38,575 nt of DNA from an uncultured Lachnospiraceae bacterium (GTDB lineage Bacteria; Bacillota; Clostridia; Lachnospirales; Lachnospiraceae). Under the pieces are notes generated by a model that saw nothing but the letters and a program-made list of their open reading frames with translations, made no database searches and was not told where the DNA came from. Every line of letters starts with the position of its first letter. Position 1 is the first letter of the stretch. Shown in pieces: positions 15,461 to 23,673 of this stretch. A program made the position numbers and the translations under genes. The DNA is taken from contig CADAHQ010000012.1 in the NCBI GenBank assembly GCA_902787715.1, positions 8,240 to 46,814 on the forward strand, written 5' to 3'.

Positions 15461-17028
15461 TTCCGAAATTCCTCCCACTGGCTTCTGACACTTTCAAGGT
15501 ACTCGGCGGCTCTGTCGATATTCTCCCTTCCCAGTTCGATATCGATCTCCGTCACCTGTCTCATCTTGTCACGGTACTCGACAATCAGGTCCTCGATAGA
15601 AAGCCCCTTCGGAAAAGCAGCCTTCGTCCAGAAATCATCCAAAATCGGCTCAATCTCATTTTTCTTCTCGGTGTTCGGGTAGAACCCGAAGAACGGCGAC
15701 CGTTCTGCCTTGTCATAATACGCGAAGATCTCGCTTTTGTCAGGGGCTAACCCTTGCCCTTTCTCTGACGTATACGTATTTATTATGAGATTCAGGCCGG
15801 TTCTGGTAATGGGGTCAATGAACACATCGTCGGTTCTCACCGCCACGCCGTCAACAACGGTATAATCAACGCCCTCCTCTCCGTACAGGAGAATGTTGGC
15901 ATACTTCCCGTCAGTATAAAGAAGCGAGAGAAAATCCAACACGGCATCGACATCTTTCGTGTTGCTCGCGATTCCTATGCCGTTCGTCAAACGGGTTGTG
16001 AGAAGCTCCGGGATTGTCTTGACAACCATGTTATCCTTCAGATAATTCTCCGAAACCGGTACATAGTCGAATGCCACCATGAATCGGCCCTCCTCAAGCT
16101 TTTTCGTCACTCTCTCCTGATACTTGGCATTATCAAAGTTGAGATCCTTGAGATACGAGGAGTAAGATTCGATATATCCGGCCCGTTTCATCTTATCAAA
16201 GGCCTTCATATAGTTCACGTATTTTTCGGATTCCAGCGGGTTTTCAATCGACATCGTTTCGCGGTCAAAAACCAGCCCGTTGACCAAATCACATCCGATC
16301 ATAGGGCCTGGGTCCATCCAGCCCCAGAATTGGTATTGCACACGGGCAGCCTCCGCGTCATTCCACTTCAATCCCTTGATCATCTCATAAATCCCGTCAA
16401 GGGTTCCGTCCCATTGTTCGATTGCGTAGGATGGAATGTAATCCTTGTTAAATACAACGATCTTATCTCGATAGGTATAGCCTACCTGAGGAATGGTATA
16501 AAGCTTCCCGTTGTACCGGGCAGTCTCCCAAAGGTTCTTCGGAAATGCCTCATAAAGCACCTTTCCCTTCTCTGCGGACAAAACTTTGTCGAGCTCAAGC
16601 AAAAGCCCGTTCTTAATCAGATCGAATCTTTTTTCACCGCCGGTAACACTACAGGTATAGAGACTCACGATATCCGTCTCTCCTTTTTCCAACTTTTCGG
16701 CAAGCGCCTGTTCATACACGCGGAAATCCAAATAGGACACCTCCAAACGGTACTTATGTCCGTCCCGATACAGCGCTTCGTTAAACTTTCTGCGGTTCTG
16801 CTCATTGACCGGGACGAAATGCGGAAGCGTAAGCCGTATGGTCTTCGCGTCCTCGTGGACAACTTCCGTGGGCGTAGGCGTGGCGACCGGGATGTCGGTC
16901 GGGGTCGGGTCGGTTGTTTTTTTCTTGTCCGAACCCGGTTTTTTCAGTATGAGAACTACTGCAACCGCGATGATTGCAAGCCCGAGCAAAATACCTGCTG
17001 CCAATTTAATCTTATTCTTCATCTTCAT
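15457..17028 (-). CDS. Membrane-anchored extracellular solute-binding-like protein
   Basis: 523 residues. One N-terminal helix (about 8-28) with no lipobox Cys suggests an uncleaved anchor. A short Thr/Pro linker (about 38-54) leads to a large domain resembling family 1 extracellular solute-binding proteins: KYRLEVSYLDFRVYEQALAE and TDIVSLY near 90-125, then GKLYTIPQVG near 170. Such proteins usually feed importers, but here the neighbouring ABC genes are ABC-2 type with no import permease. It may therefore act as an extracellular sensor or partner of the exporter. Its start overlaps the upstream gene by 17 bp and its stop overlaps the ATPase start by 4 bp, so it is part of one tightly coupled operon. 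Confidence 0.8.
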   Translation of the reverse strand: MKMKNKIKLAAGILLGLAIIAVAVVLILKKPGSDKKKTTDPTPTDIPVATPTPTEVVHEDAKTIRLTLPHFVPVNEQNRRKFNEALYRDGHKYRLEVSYLDFRVYEQALAEKLEKGETDIVSLYTCSVTGGEKRFDLIKNGLLLELDKVLSAEKGKVLYEAFPKNLWETARYNGKLYTIPQVGYTYRDKIVVFNKDYIPSYAIEQWDGTLDGIYEMIKGLKWNDAEAARVQYQFWGWMDPGPMIGCDLVNGLVFDRETMSIENPLESEKYVNYMKAFDKMKRAGYIESYSSYLKDLNFDNAKYQERVTKKLEEGRFMVAFDYVPVSENYLKDNMVVKTIPELLTTRLTNGIGIASNTKDVDAVLDFLSLLYTDGKYANILLYGEEGVDYTVVDGVAVRTDDVFIDPITRTGLNLIINTYTSEKGQGLAPDKSEIFAYYDKAERSPFFGFYPNTEKKNEIEPILDDFWTKAAFPKGLSIEDLIVEYRDKMRQVTEIDIELGRENIDRAAEYLESVRSQWEEFRK

Positions 17029-18271
17029 TTACATACCTCAATTTCTTCACGTCTTGTTTTCCGTGATTGTAATCATCAAGACTCATCACCCCGAGACACA
17101 GGCGGCCGTTCTCATCGTCATAATCGATATACACGGAATCCCCGCATATCATTACCACACTGAACGTACTTCCGCCGCGCCTCTTCTTCGAAACTTCATA
17201 AACCTTTCCGTCCTCCAGGCGGTACGTTGTCACCTCCGCGGTGTCGGGATCCGAGAGCGCATAGTAGAAAGCGCTGCTGCTCTTAAAAAACAGTCCGTAG
17301 GGCACCCTGCGGCCGTCCCACTCCATCGGAAGTTTGGTGGTTTCCCCGCTCTGGCCGTCATACACGAAAAATCCCTCCGGAGTAACATAGTAAACATCTC
17401 CGTCCAACATCTGGGGATACATCACATGGTCAAGGGTTTTCAAAAGCGTCGTTTTTCCGTCTGCAATGTCATACCGATAGACTTCAAAAACCCGGTGGTC
17501 GTACATAGCGGCTTCTCCCCCGACGTTCGCGTAAATCTCCATAATCTCCTCGGTGGAGAGGTCTTCCAAAAAGCGGTTTATCCCGTAGTACACCGCCCCG
17601 TTTTCATAATACAGACCGTCAATTTCCGACTGTCTTCCGCTGTACAGCTCCCCCTTCTGCACCTTGTGATTTTCAAGATCGATGACAAAAATGCCGCCAT
17701 CACGGATCTTGTTGTCACTGATAATCATACCGTTCTCGTCCAGCTCGACAGTGTTGAGATACACGCCGATTGCATACTTGTCCCGGAACAAAACAGCCAT
17801 GACATCCTGCACATTATCAAGGGTTGCAATGCTTTTGCGGTTTTCACCGTTGGGATCCGCTTCGTAGAGGTATTGTGTTTTAAACAAATCCTCCCCCGTC
17901 ATATTTCCGACGAGGTAGAGATGTCCGTTGCGCAGCACCGCTCCGCTCGTCGGGAGAAATCCCGGGAATACCGCCGGGCAGGAAGGCTTGGGATTCTTCA
18001 TAGAAGCGCCCTCATGCGTACAATTCGGTCTGTCACAGCACACCATGTCCTTCCCCGAATCAGTGTCGATCATGTGCAGTCTGTTCTCATGATCAAAACA
18101 CAGGACCAGGTGCTCCGAATAACTGTAGGAAGAATACTTCACATACATAAAGTCTTCCTCCGAAGCAGGCTTCTTTTTCCTGTTTCGGGTAACCGCAACC
18201 AGAACAACCGCCGTGACAACGAGAACTGCCGCTGCCGCAATCACAATCCATCGTTGCTTGTTTTTTTTCAT
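17012..18271 (-). CDS. Membrane-anchored DUF5050-like beta-propeller-type surface protein
   Basis: 419 residues from the ATG at 18271, which follows AAAGGGGGG. The in-frame GTG six codons upstream lies before that ribosome binding site. A single N-terminal helix (about 8-28) anchors the protein and the rest is probably extracellular. The segment KDMVCCDRPNCTHEG (about 74-88), with another Cys at 98, is a Cys/His motif common in Clostridia surface proteins that read like propellers. Repeated blades of the type GNGHLYLVG, GAVYYG, DGDVYYVTPEGFFVYD and SVYIDYDDENG support a beta-propeller, as in DUF5050. The role is probably ligand binding or sensing with the solute-binding-like protein encoded next to it. 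Family assignment is by pattern only. Confidence 0.7.
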   Translation of the reverse strand: MKKNKQRWIVIAAAAVLVVTAVVLVAVTRNRKKKPASEEDFMYVKYSSYSYSEHLVLCFDHENRLHMIDTDSGKDMVCCDRPNCTHEGASMKNPKPSCPAVFPGFLPTSGAVLRNGHLYLVGNMTGEDLFKTQYLYEADPNGENRKSIATLDNVQDVMAVLFRDKYAIGVYLNTVELDENGMIISDNKIRDGGIFVIDLENHKVQKGELYSGRQSEIDGLYYENGAVYYGINRFLEDLSTEEIMEIYANVGGEAAMYDHRVFEVYRYDIADGKTTLLKTLDHVMYPQMLDGDVYYVTPEGFFVYDGQSGETTKLPMEWDGRRVPYGLFFKSSSAFYYALSDPDTAEVTTYRLEDGKVYEVSKKRRGGSTFSVVMICGDSVYIDYDDENGRLCLGVMSLDDYNHGKQDVKKLRYVNEDEE

Positions 18272-18308
18272 GACATCCCCCCTTTGCACAGTGATTATAG
18301 AAATAAGC

Positions 18309-19220
18309 TTATTTCGTTTTCCTCAAGTCATAAACCGGAATTCCGTCGTTGCGCAGCGACCGAACGCAATCCTCCGTATAAAACCAGCTTCTCTTCCATT
18401 CCATCGTTGTGTCTGTTATCGCACCGAAATAAACCCGGCTCTGCGTTCCGTTAAGCGACGTAACGACAATTGCGGCTTCCCCCGCCGGGATTTCGGAAAT
18501 ATCCACAAAGAAGATGTCCCAGCCGTCGGACTCGTCCGCCCCCCAGAGGACTTTGTCATAAAACATCCGCCGGTTTCCTTCCAGATCGGCTGCCAGATCC
18601 AGCAATCCGTTCTTCACCGGATCCCTATCCGCGTGCTGCGCTGCCTCTCTAAGCGCCGCCAGCACCTGCGCTTTCTCCTTCTCGCGCCGAAACTCCGGGT
18701 TCATAAGCAACCTGCGGAATCCGCCGCGAATCTCATAGTACAACGCCTCTTCCGGGTCACCTTCGCGCAGGAAGGTTCTCAAGTGGACAAAACTGTCGTG
18801 TTGAGATCCGGATTCCTCGCCGACAATCTTCAGGAGCAAATCGTAAGATGTCACTTCCGAGGACATCTCGATATACATTGTCACGTTGTCTTCGACAAAT
18901 GTGACCTTTTCCACCCATTCCCCGTCGGGCCCCTCCACGAGTTCTCTCTCCGTGTGGCTGCCGTTTTCAAAGACATACGTCAGCTTATGAAACTTCTCCT
19001 TGATAAACTCGGTAATCTTGCCGCCGGTGGCCGCATTTACCGCAGTTGCCGTTCCCAGAAGAACGATGATGATTGCCGCTACCGTCGCCAACGTCCGGAG
19101 GGCGCTGCGATTCGGTCTGCGCTTTTCTTCCGTGGACTGCAGAATTTTACGATTGAGTTCCTCGGAAGGACAGACATCCAGTTGTAATGCTTCCCGGATC
19201 AATTCGTCTTCTCTATTCAT
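18309..19220 (-). CDS. Membrane anti-sigma-factor-like protein
   Basis: 303 residues. The N-terminal ~40 residues are cytoplasmic and charged (MNREDELIREALQLDV), as in anti-sigma factors that hold an ECF sigma factor. One membrane helix (about 42-66) follows, then an extracellular domain of ~230 residues resembling the DUF4179 type. Its start overlaps the sigma factor gene by 8 bp, the usual arrangement of such pairs. The stop is 37 bp from the next gene of the operon. An envelope signal sensed outside would release the sigma factor. Residues 1-40 lack an HxxxCxxC zinc motif. Confidence 0.8.
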   Translation of the reverse strand: MNREDELIREALQLDVCPSEELNRKILQSTEEKRRPNRSALRTLATVAAIIIVLLGTATAVNAATGGKITEFIKEKFHKLTYVFENGSHTERELVEGPDGEWVEKVTFVEDNVTMYIEMSSEVTSYDLLLKIVGEESGSQHDSFVHLRTFLREGDPEEALYYEIRGGFRRLLMNPEFRREKEKAQVLAALREAAQHADRDPVKNGLLDLAADLEGNRRMFYDKVLWGADESDGWDIFFVDISEIPAGEAAIVVTSLNGTQSRVYFGAITDTTMEWKRSWFYTEDCVRSLRNDGIPVYDLRKTK

Positions 19221-19749
19221 GCCGAAGTTCCTCCAATTCCTTTCTTAACGCGCTCTTTGCCTTGTTCAACCTACTTTTCACCGTCCCCGTCGGTATGTGC
19301 AACAGGGAGGCGATGTCTTTGATTGACAACTCCGAGTAATAAAACAGGTAGATCACGCTTCTCTGTCGAAGCGGCAGGGCCTGAATGCTGTTCCGGACCT
19401 GCGCCTGCATCTCCTGCTTTGCGAGTTTCTCGTCAATCTTTCCTCCGGATGCGAGCTTCTCGCTGAACTTCTTCTGTTCATCATCCAGGGATTCCACGAT
19501 ATGCCTGCTCTTCTTACGGAACAGGTTTTTATACAATCGTATCGCAATTCCCAGGCAGTAATTTCTCTCCTCCTTAAGCGTTTCCCCGTCCTCCGGATCC
19601 CGAAGCCTCCTTCGTATCTCGAAGGCCTTGCAGAGGGTATCCTGATACAGGTCATCCGCATCTTCCGCACAACCGGTCAAATGATAACAAAAACGATAGA
19701 TATCATTCCCGTGCGTTTGAATCAATTGTTCAAAACCGTCTTTTGTCAT
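19213..19749 (-). CDS. ECF-type RNA polymerase sigma factor
   Basis: 178 residues from the ATG at 19749. The open frame extends further upstream, but that start was preferred because GAGAGGG precedes it and the sigma-2 domain begins immediately after. Region 2 shows DADDLYQDTLCKAF near 30-43. Region 4 shows LPLRQRSVIYLFYYSELSIK near 125-144, then a helix-turn-helix ending GTVKSRLNKAKSALRKEL. It is the first gene of the six-gene operon and probably controls it. An ECF-like promoter sequence lies about 35 bp upstream. Confidence 0.92.
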   Translation of the reverse strand: MTKDGFEQLIQTHGNDIYRFCYHLTGCAEDADDLYQDTLCKAFEIRRRLRDPEDGETLKEERNYCLGIAIRLYKNLFRKKSRHIVESLDDEQKKFSEKLASGGKIDEKLAKQEMQAQVRNSIQALPLRQRSVIYLFYYSELSIKDIASLLHIPTGTVKSRLNKAKSALRKELEELRHE

Positions 19750-19782
19750 GGGGGCCCTCTCACAATCAATTGCTTTCACTTG

Positions 19783-19811
19783 TATTATGTCGTGATTCGC
19801 AAAAAGGTTCA
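19783..19811 (-). promoter_or_regulatory. Candidate ECF-type promoter of the sigma operon
   Basis: Minus strand TGAACCTTTTTG (plus 19800-19811) is followed by CGACATAATA (plus 19783-19792). GAACC-like -35 and CGACAT-like -10 elements are typical of autoregulated ECF sigma factors. The spacing is slightly short if TGAACC alone is the -35, so the exact boxes are uncertain. Confidence 0.5.
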
Positions 19812-19917
19812 CTGTTTTTTCGAAAATGCAAACATTTTTTGTAAAAAAGAAGCGACCCCGCATCCCCGCCGGGAACCGGATCACTTCTTTGAAAATCAAA
19901 ACGGAATAGCTCCCCTT

Positions 19918-20667
19918 TCAGGGGTTGAGAAGCTTACACTCCTCCATTTCGCCGCGGTTCATCTCCGCTATGGTGCGGTCCACCATTTCCTTGTCCGCAC
20001 GGTTTACCTTTGTGCAGAAAATAAACAAGATCACGGCCAACACGCCGCCGAAGAACACGGCAAAGTAAAACATCTCGACAAATGCTCCCAGCACGGCCAG
20101 CCCGGAAGCGTCCGAAAGAAAACCGGCAAGAACAAAGAAGAACACGACCGACAGGATGGCATAGGCGCCGATCCCGACAAAGAACCATGTCGCAACGAGG
20201 CGGCGCATTTTCCGACGGTGCTCGACCCATGCGTCCCCGAGTTCCTCCGAAAGCCCGCGGGAAAAGGACTCCATGGCTACCCAGTGCTTATGGACCGCTA
20301 TAATATCGACGGCAACAACGACGAAAAAGACGTACAGAAGCTCCCCCCGGAAGTCCCAGTGGATGCAGCCGTAGAGCACAAGCGCCCCCACTGCCCACAG
20401 CACCGTCCCGGTCAGCAGCAGACGGAACGGACTCCGAAAATCCTCATGGCACGGAATCAGCCGTCCGAAGCGCACCGCGTAGGCAATATGTGTCGCGAGC
20501 AGCACAAAAACAAATACCCAGACGGTCACATCGCTCCACTCGATTGCCTGTTCAACGCCGCTGAACACAAGCACGGCAAATCCCGCCAAAAGCACCATGA
20601 CGAACTTCATCGTCAGCGGCTGCCGCGAATAGACTCTCTTAAACAATTCCTTTTTCGATTCGTCCAT
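19918..20667 (-). CDS. Six-helix membrane protein of unknown function
   Basis: 249 residues from the ATG at 20667, preceded by GAAGGGGG. The frame is open for another 48 codons upstream but without a ribosome binding site. Hydrophobic segments lie near 17-36, 45-65, 82-100, 106-124, 162-188 and 194-225. A Glu/Asp-rich C-terminal tail follows. No family was recognised. It lies upstream of the sigma-factor operon on the same strand, but a 168-bp gap containing the sigma promoter suggests a separate transcript. Confidence 0.75.
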   Translation of the reverse strand: MDESKKELFKRVYSRQPLTMKFVMVLLAGFAVLVFSGVEQAIEWSDVTVWVFVFVLLATHIAYAVRFGRLIPCHEDFRSPFRLLLTGTVLWAVGALVLYGCIHWDFRGELLYVFFVVVAVDIIAVHKHWVAMESFSRGLSEELGDAWVEHRRKMRRLVATWFFVGIGAYAILSVVFFFVLAGFLSDASGLAVLGAFVEMFYFAVFFGGVLAVILFIFCTKVNRADKEMVDRTIAEMNRGEMEECKLLNP

Positions 20668-20736
20668 ACTAACCCCCTTCTCCCCGCCGTAGTCGGAACG
20701 CACCGGCTCGCGGCGCTTCACAACCGTTGTTCGGCG

Positions 20737-20765
20737 GTGACAAAACCTCCTGCGTGTGGTACAAT
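20737..20765 (+). promoter_or_regulatory. Sigma-A promoter with extended -10 for the 99-aa gene
   Basis: GTGACA at 20737-20742, a 17-bp spacer, TACAAT at 20760-20765 preceded by TGG. The ATG is 61 bp further on. Confidence 0.7.
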
Positions 20766-20825
20766 GGTCCCACAGACCGTCGTGCCTGCCCGCAGGCGAC
20801 AAAGATTGCAACCGGAGGTACCCCC

Positions 20826-21125
20826 ATGGTACAAAGAAAAGACTTACTATCCCTCGGCTTCTATCGCCTGAGCCCCTTCCACGGAAGCGACCGGGCGCTC
20901 TCCTACCGCATCGAAAAGATCGAGGAAGTCATCGGCGAGGACGACAAGGGGAAGCCGAAAAAGGCAATCACCGGCCTCCGCGTCACCACCTACCCGGGCC
21001 CGTACAACTTTCAAAATACGGACGACTCCCTCAAGGAGACGAAGGATTTTCCGTTTGAGGCCGCAAGCCTCGACGCAATCACGGACTATTTAAACAGCCT
21101 TCCGCAGCCGGAGCTGCATCCGTAG
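20826..21125 (+). CDS. Conserved-looking small protein of unknown function
   Basis: 99 residues from the ATG at 20826, with GGAGG seven bases upstream. The frame extends 33 codons further upstream, but that part overlaps the promoter. No signal peptide or helix is seen, so it is probably cytoplasmic. The sequence (GFYRLSPFHGSDRALSYRIE, then VTTYPGPYNFQNT) looks like a compact alpha/beta protein, but no family was recognised. It is a single-gene unit between divergent and convergent neighbours. Confidence 0.75.
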   Translation: MVQRKDLLSLGFYRLSPFHGSDRALSYRIEKIEEVIGEDDKGKPKKAITGLRVTTYPGPYNFQNTDDSLKETKDFPFEAASLDAITDYLNSLPQPELHP

Positions 21126-21131
21126 GCTTAA

Positions 21132-21149
21132 CGGTCCCCCCGCGGACCG
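21132..21149. terminator. Short GC hairpin between convergent genes
   Basis: CGGTCC (21132-21137), a 6-nt loop and GGACCG (21144-21149). It lies between the ends of the 99-aa gene and the aminopeptidase gene. There is no clear T run on either side, so it is only a weak terminator candidate. Confidence 0.35.
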
Positions 21150-21168
21150 ATTGCATTTCTATTCTTAT

Positions 21169-22518
21169 TTACTCGAAGAAAATCTCCGCGAAGCGCGTGA
21201 GCGCGTCCATATCCGCGGCGGCCATCAACTCGCACGCGGAATGCATCGCGAGAATCGGCACGCCGGCATCCACCGTCGCCATGGGCAGCTGCGAGGACAG
21301 AAGCGGTCCCATGGTGCTTCCGCCCGCCTGGTCGGAATGGTTCGTGTGTACGGCATACGGGATCTCCGCCTCCTGCATGCGCTCCCGCATCTCCGCAATC
21401 AGCTCCGCGGTGTAGGTGTAGCGCTGGTTCGCGGAAACCTTCAACGTCACGCCGTCACCGAAGCGCGCCGAGTTGGCCGCGTCATACTTTTCGGGATGAT
21501 TCGGATGCAGCGCATGGGCCACGTCCAAAGAGAGGCACCGCCCGCCGAAGACCGCTTCATTTAACCGCGCGCTGTCCCACGAAAGACCGTCGTAAATCTT
21601 TGAAAGAAGCATCGGCGCCAGCGCAGAATCCGCGCCCTGGCGGGTCTGGGAGCCGACCTCCTCATTGTTAAACCACATCGCAACACAAAGCCCGCGGCCC
21701 CGCTTCGCGGCTTTTTTGATGGCCGAAAGAAGCGCATAGCAGGAGGTCTGGTTGTCGAGGCGCGGCGCGGAAATCATGTCTCCGCGGATGCCCACAACCT
21801 CCGCCGGCTGCGTCACATAGAGATAGAGCTCGGACTCCACAACGTCCGCGGTATCCACCCCCACAAGGGCTGCGATGTACTCCGCAAGCCAGTTCTTCTC
21901 CATATCAAAGCCCGCGATGGGCCGCAGATCCACGGCCTTCTTGAGCTCCACGCCCTTGTTCACATCGCGGTTATAGTGAATCGCGAGATTCGGAATCACG
22001 GCCACCGGGCGGTCGCTTTTGACCAGATACTCCACGGTGTGCTCGGTCTCGCCCGCCTTGGTGGCGACGCCCGCATCGGTGACGTTGAGGAGCCCCGCGT
22101 TATAAGGCGACTCGCTCGAGGACTTCTTGCGGACAAAAACTCTTCCCGCAACGCCCAAGGGGCGGTCAAGCCACGTGTTCAAAATCGGGCCGCCGTACAC
22201 GTCGGTGTCCGCGAGGGCGTAGTACGAGCCCGTCTCGCCCACCGGCTTAATATGCAGGCACGGATAGTCGGTGTGGGCAAGAGCAAGGGAAACCGAATCG
22301 CCGGCCTTCGCGTCCTTCCCGATGACCCACGCAAAGCAGGAGCCGCCGGGCCCCTGTGCCATGTAGGCGCCGGGTGTAAGCTTCCAGGGCGACGTCAGCG
22401 ACACCACACGAAAGCCCGCAAGAGCCAGCGAAGCGCCGATCTCCGACGTGCAATGGTAGGGCGTCACCGCGCCGTTTAAGAAGGAAAAGAAGGTCTCTTC
22501 CGTTTTTTTCTTTGCCAT
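21169..22518 (-). CDS. M18 family aminopeptidase
   Basis: 449 residues from the ATG at 22518, preceded by GGAGG. An in-frame start 21 codons upstream has no ribosome binding site and would overlap the previous gene. M18 metal and catalytic motifs are present in order: AHTDYPCLHIKP (His82, Asp84), WLDRPLGVAGR near 116-126, FNNEEVGS near 283, SLDVAHALHPNH near 330 and a C-terminal MHSACE. These correspond to the two-zinc site of aspartyl-type aminopeptidases, which remove N-terminal residues, often acidic ones, in the cytoplasm. The length fits the family (about 430-480). It probably shares a transcript with the two upstream genes, 52 bp away. Confidence 0.92.
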   Translation of the reverse strand: MAKKKTEETFFSFLNGAVTPYHCTSEIGASLALAGFRVVSLTSPWKLTPGAYMAQGPGGSCFAWVIGKDAKAGDSVSLALAHTDYPCLHIKPVGETGSYYALADTDVYGGPILNTWLDRPLGVAGRVFVRKKSSSESPYNAGLLNVTDAGVATKAGETEHTVEYLVKSDRPVAVIPNLAIHYNRDVNKGVELKKAVDLRPIAGFDMEKNWLAEYIAALVGVDTADVVESELYLYVTQPAEVVGIRGDMISAPRLDNQTSCYALLSAIKKAAKRGRGLCVAMWFNNEEVGSQTRQGADSALAPMLLSKIYDGLSWDSARLNEAVFGGRCLSLDVAHALHPNHPEKYDAANSARFGDGVTLKVSANQRYTYTAELIAEMRERMQEAEIPYAVHTNHSDQAGGSTMGPLLSSQLPMATVDAGVPILAMHSACELMAAADMDALTRFAEIFFE

Positions 22519-22570
22519 AACCAACCTCCGTCCGCGCGGGATAAGGGGCGCATTTGCCGCCGGTCCGCGT

Positions 22571-23587
22571 TTATAAATCAATCATGTGAATGTCTTTTAA
22601 GAGAATCGTGATCTTGCCGTCCTCGTCCTGGACGTACTCCACGTAATCCGGATTCTTCAGGTACTCAACCGGTACCAACAGCTCGATGCCGTTGTCGGTC
22701 ACAAGCTTCGCCTTCTTCGTCAGCGCCCGCTCCGTCTTCGGGCTCACCGGGATGGGCTCGCGCTGCACCTGCTCGTGCTCCATGCGCTCGCGGTAGGCGT
22801 GCTCGGCCTTCGGATTGTCGGCAAATACTTCCCTCTCGATGGAAGGCACGCTGACGCTTCCGGTCTGCTCCACATGGGAGGCGACCTCCTGCTTGTAATC
22901 CATGATTTTCTCGGCCACCTGCTCCTTCGGATAGCACTCGCGGATGACCTCCACCGCTGCCTCGCGCATCACCTCGACGGTTTTCTTCTCGGACTTCTTC
23001 GCTCGCAACTCAAGCACGTGCTCCGCCAGATAATTGACCTTGCAATCGTCGATGTAATGCTCGATGTCCGAGATCCGCACGGTGCGGTTCTGCACGTCGA
23101 TCAGCATATACTCGCACTGCTTCGTGGTGCCCTTGGGCATGAGCTTCTCGCAGGACGCCCACGAGACGTTGCCCTCCGCATCCAGGCGGCACTGGTACAT
23201 CTCAAGGAAAGGCATCTTGAACATCGCCGTGTACACCCCGTACTCGTCCTCCTCCGCCTCGCCGGTCATGAAGAAAACGAAGATGCCGCTGCCGGGCATG
23301 AGGACTGCATTGTCCCGCACCAGCGCGTAAATCTTCTCCGAAACCGTCTCGGCAAATCCGCCCAGCCCCTCAGGGTCCGTGGGCACAATCTCCGCGGCGT
23401 AATCGTCGGCGCCGTAGGTCGCGGTCTTCGCAGTGTTGTCATTGGCCGCAGCCGCGCAGAGCTTGGCGATGTAACCGTACAGCGAATCCTCCTCGTCAAG
23501 CTTCACTTCCGTAATGTTCGGGCACGGCAACGCCGCGTCCAGCGTGCTCAGATACACTCTGAGAATTTCAACATCTCCTGCTTTCAT
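22571..23587 (-). CDS. Nucleoid-associated-like protein (NdpA/PF04245 type)
   Basis: 338 residues. The C-terminal third, with KLVTDNGIELLVPVEYLKNP followed by DEDGKITILLKDI, matches the ending typical of Firmicutes nucleoid-associated proteins of the 37-kDa family. The middle part (GIFVFFMTG, then MFKMPFLEMYQCRLD) also fits that family in order and length. Such proteins bind DNA or the nucleoid; the precise role is unclear. The ribosome binding site is weak (GGGATAAG). It lies 86 bp after the DUF2130 gene and 52 bp before the aminopeptidase gene. DUF4317 was considered, but the N-terminus does not match. The assignment rests on pattern memory and needs a profile search. Confidence 0.6.
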   Translation of the reverse strand: MKAGDVEILRVYLSTLDAALPCPNITEVKLDEEDSLYGYIAKLCAAAANDNTAKTATYGADDYAAEIVPTDPEGLGGFAETVSEKIYALVRDNAVLMPGSGIFVFFMTGEAEEDEYGVYTAMFKMPFLEMYQCRLDAEGNVSWASCEKLMPKGTTKQCEYMLIDVQNRTVRISDIEHYIDDCKVNYLAEHVLELRAKKSEKKTVEVMREAAVEVIRECYPKEQVAEKIMDYKQEVASHVEQTGSVSVPSIEREVFADNPKAEHAYRERMEHEQVQREPIPVSPKTERALTKKAKLVTDNGIELLVPVEYLKNPDYVEYVQDEDGKITILLKDIHMIDL

Positions 23588-23673
23588 GCTTATCCCGACC
23601 GCCGCAGCGGTCTGCTCCTGTCAATTTATTCCTGCCGGGTCGTATCATTCGTCGTCGGCGCCGGCCGTGTCAA

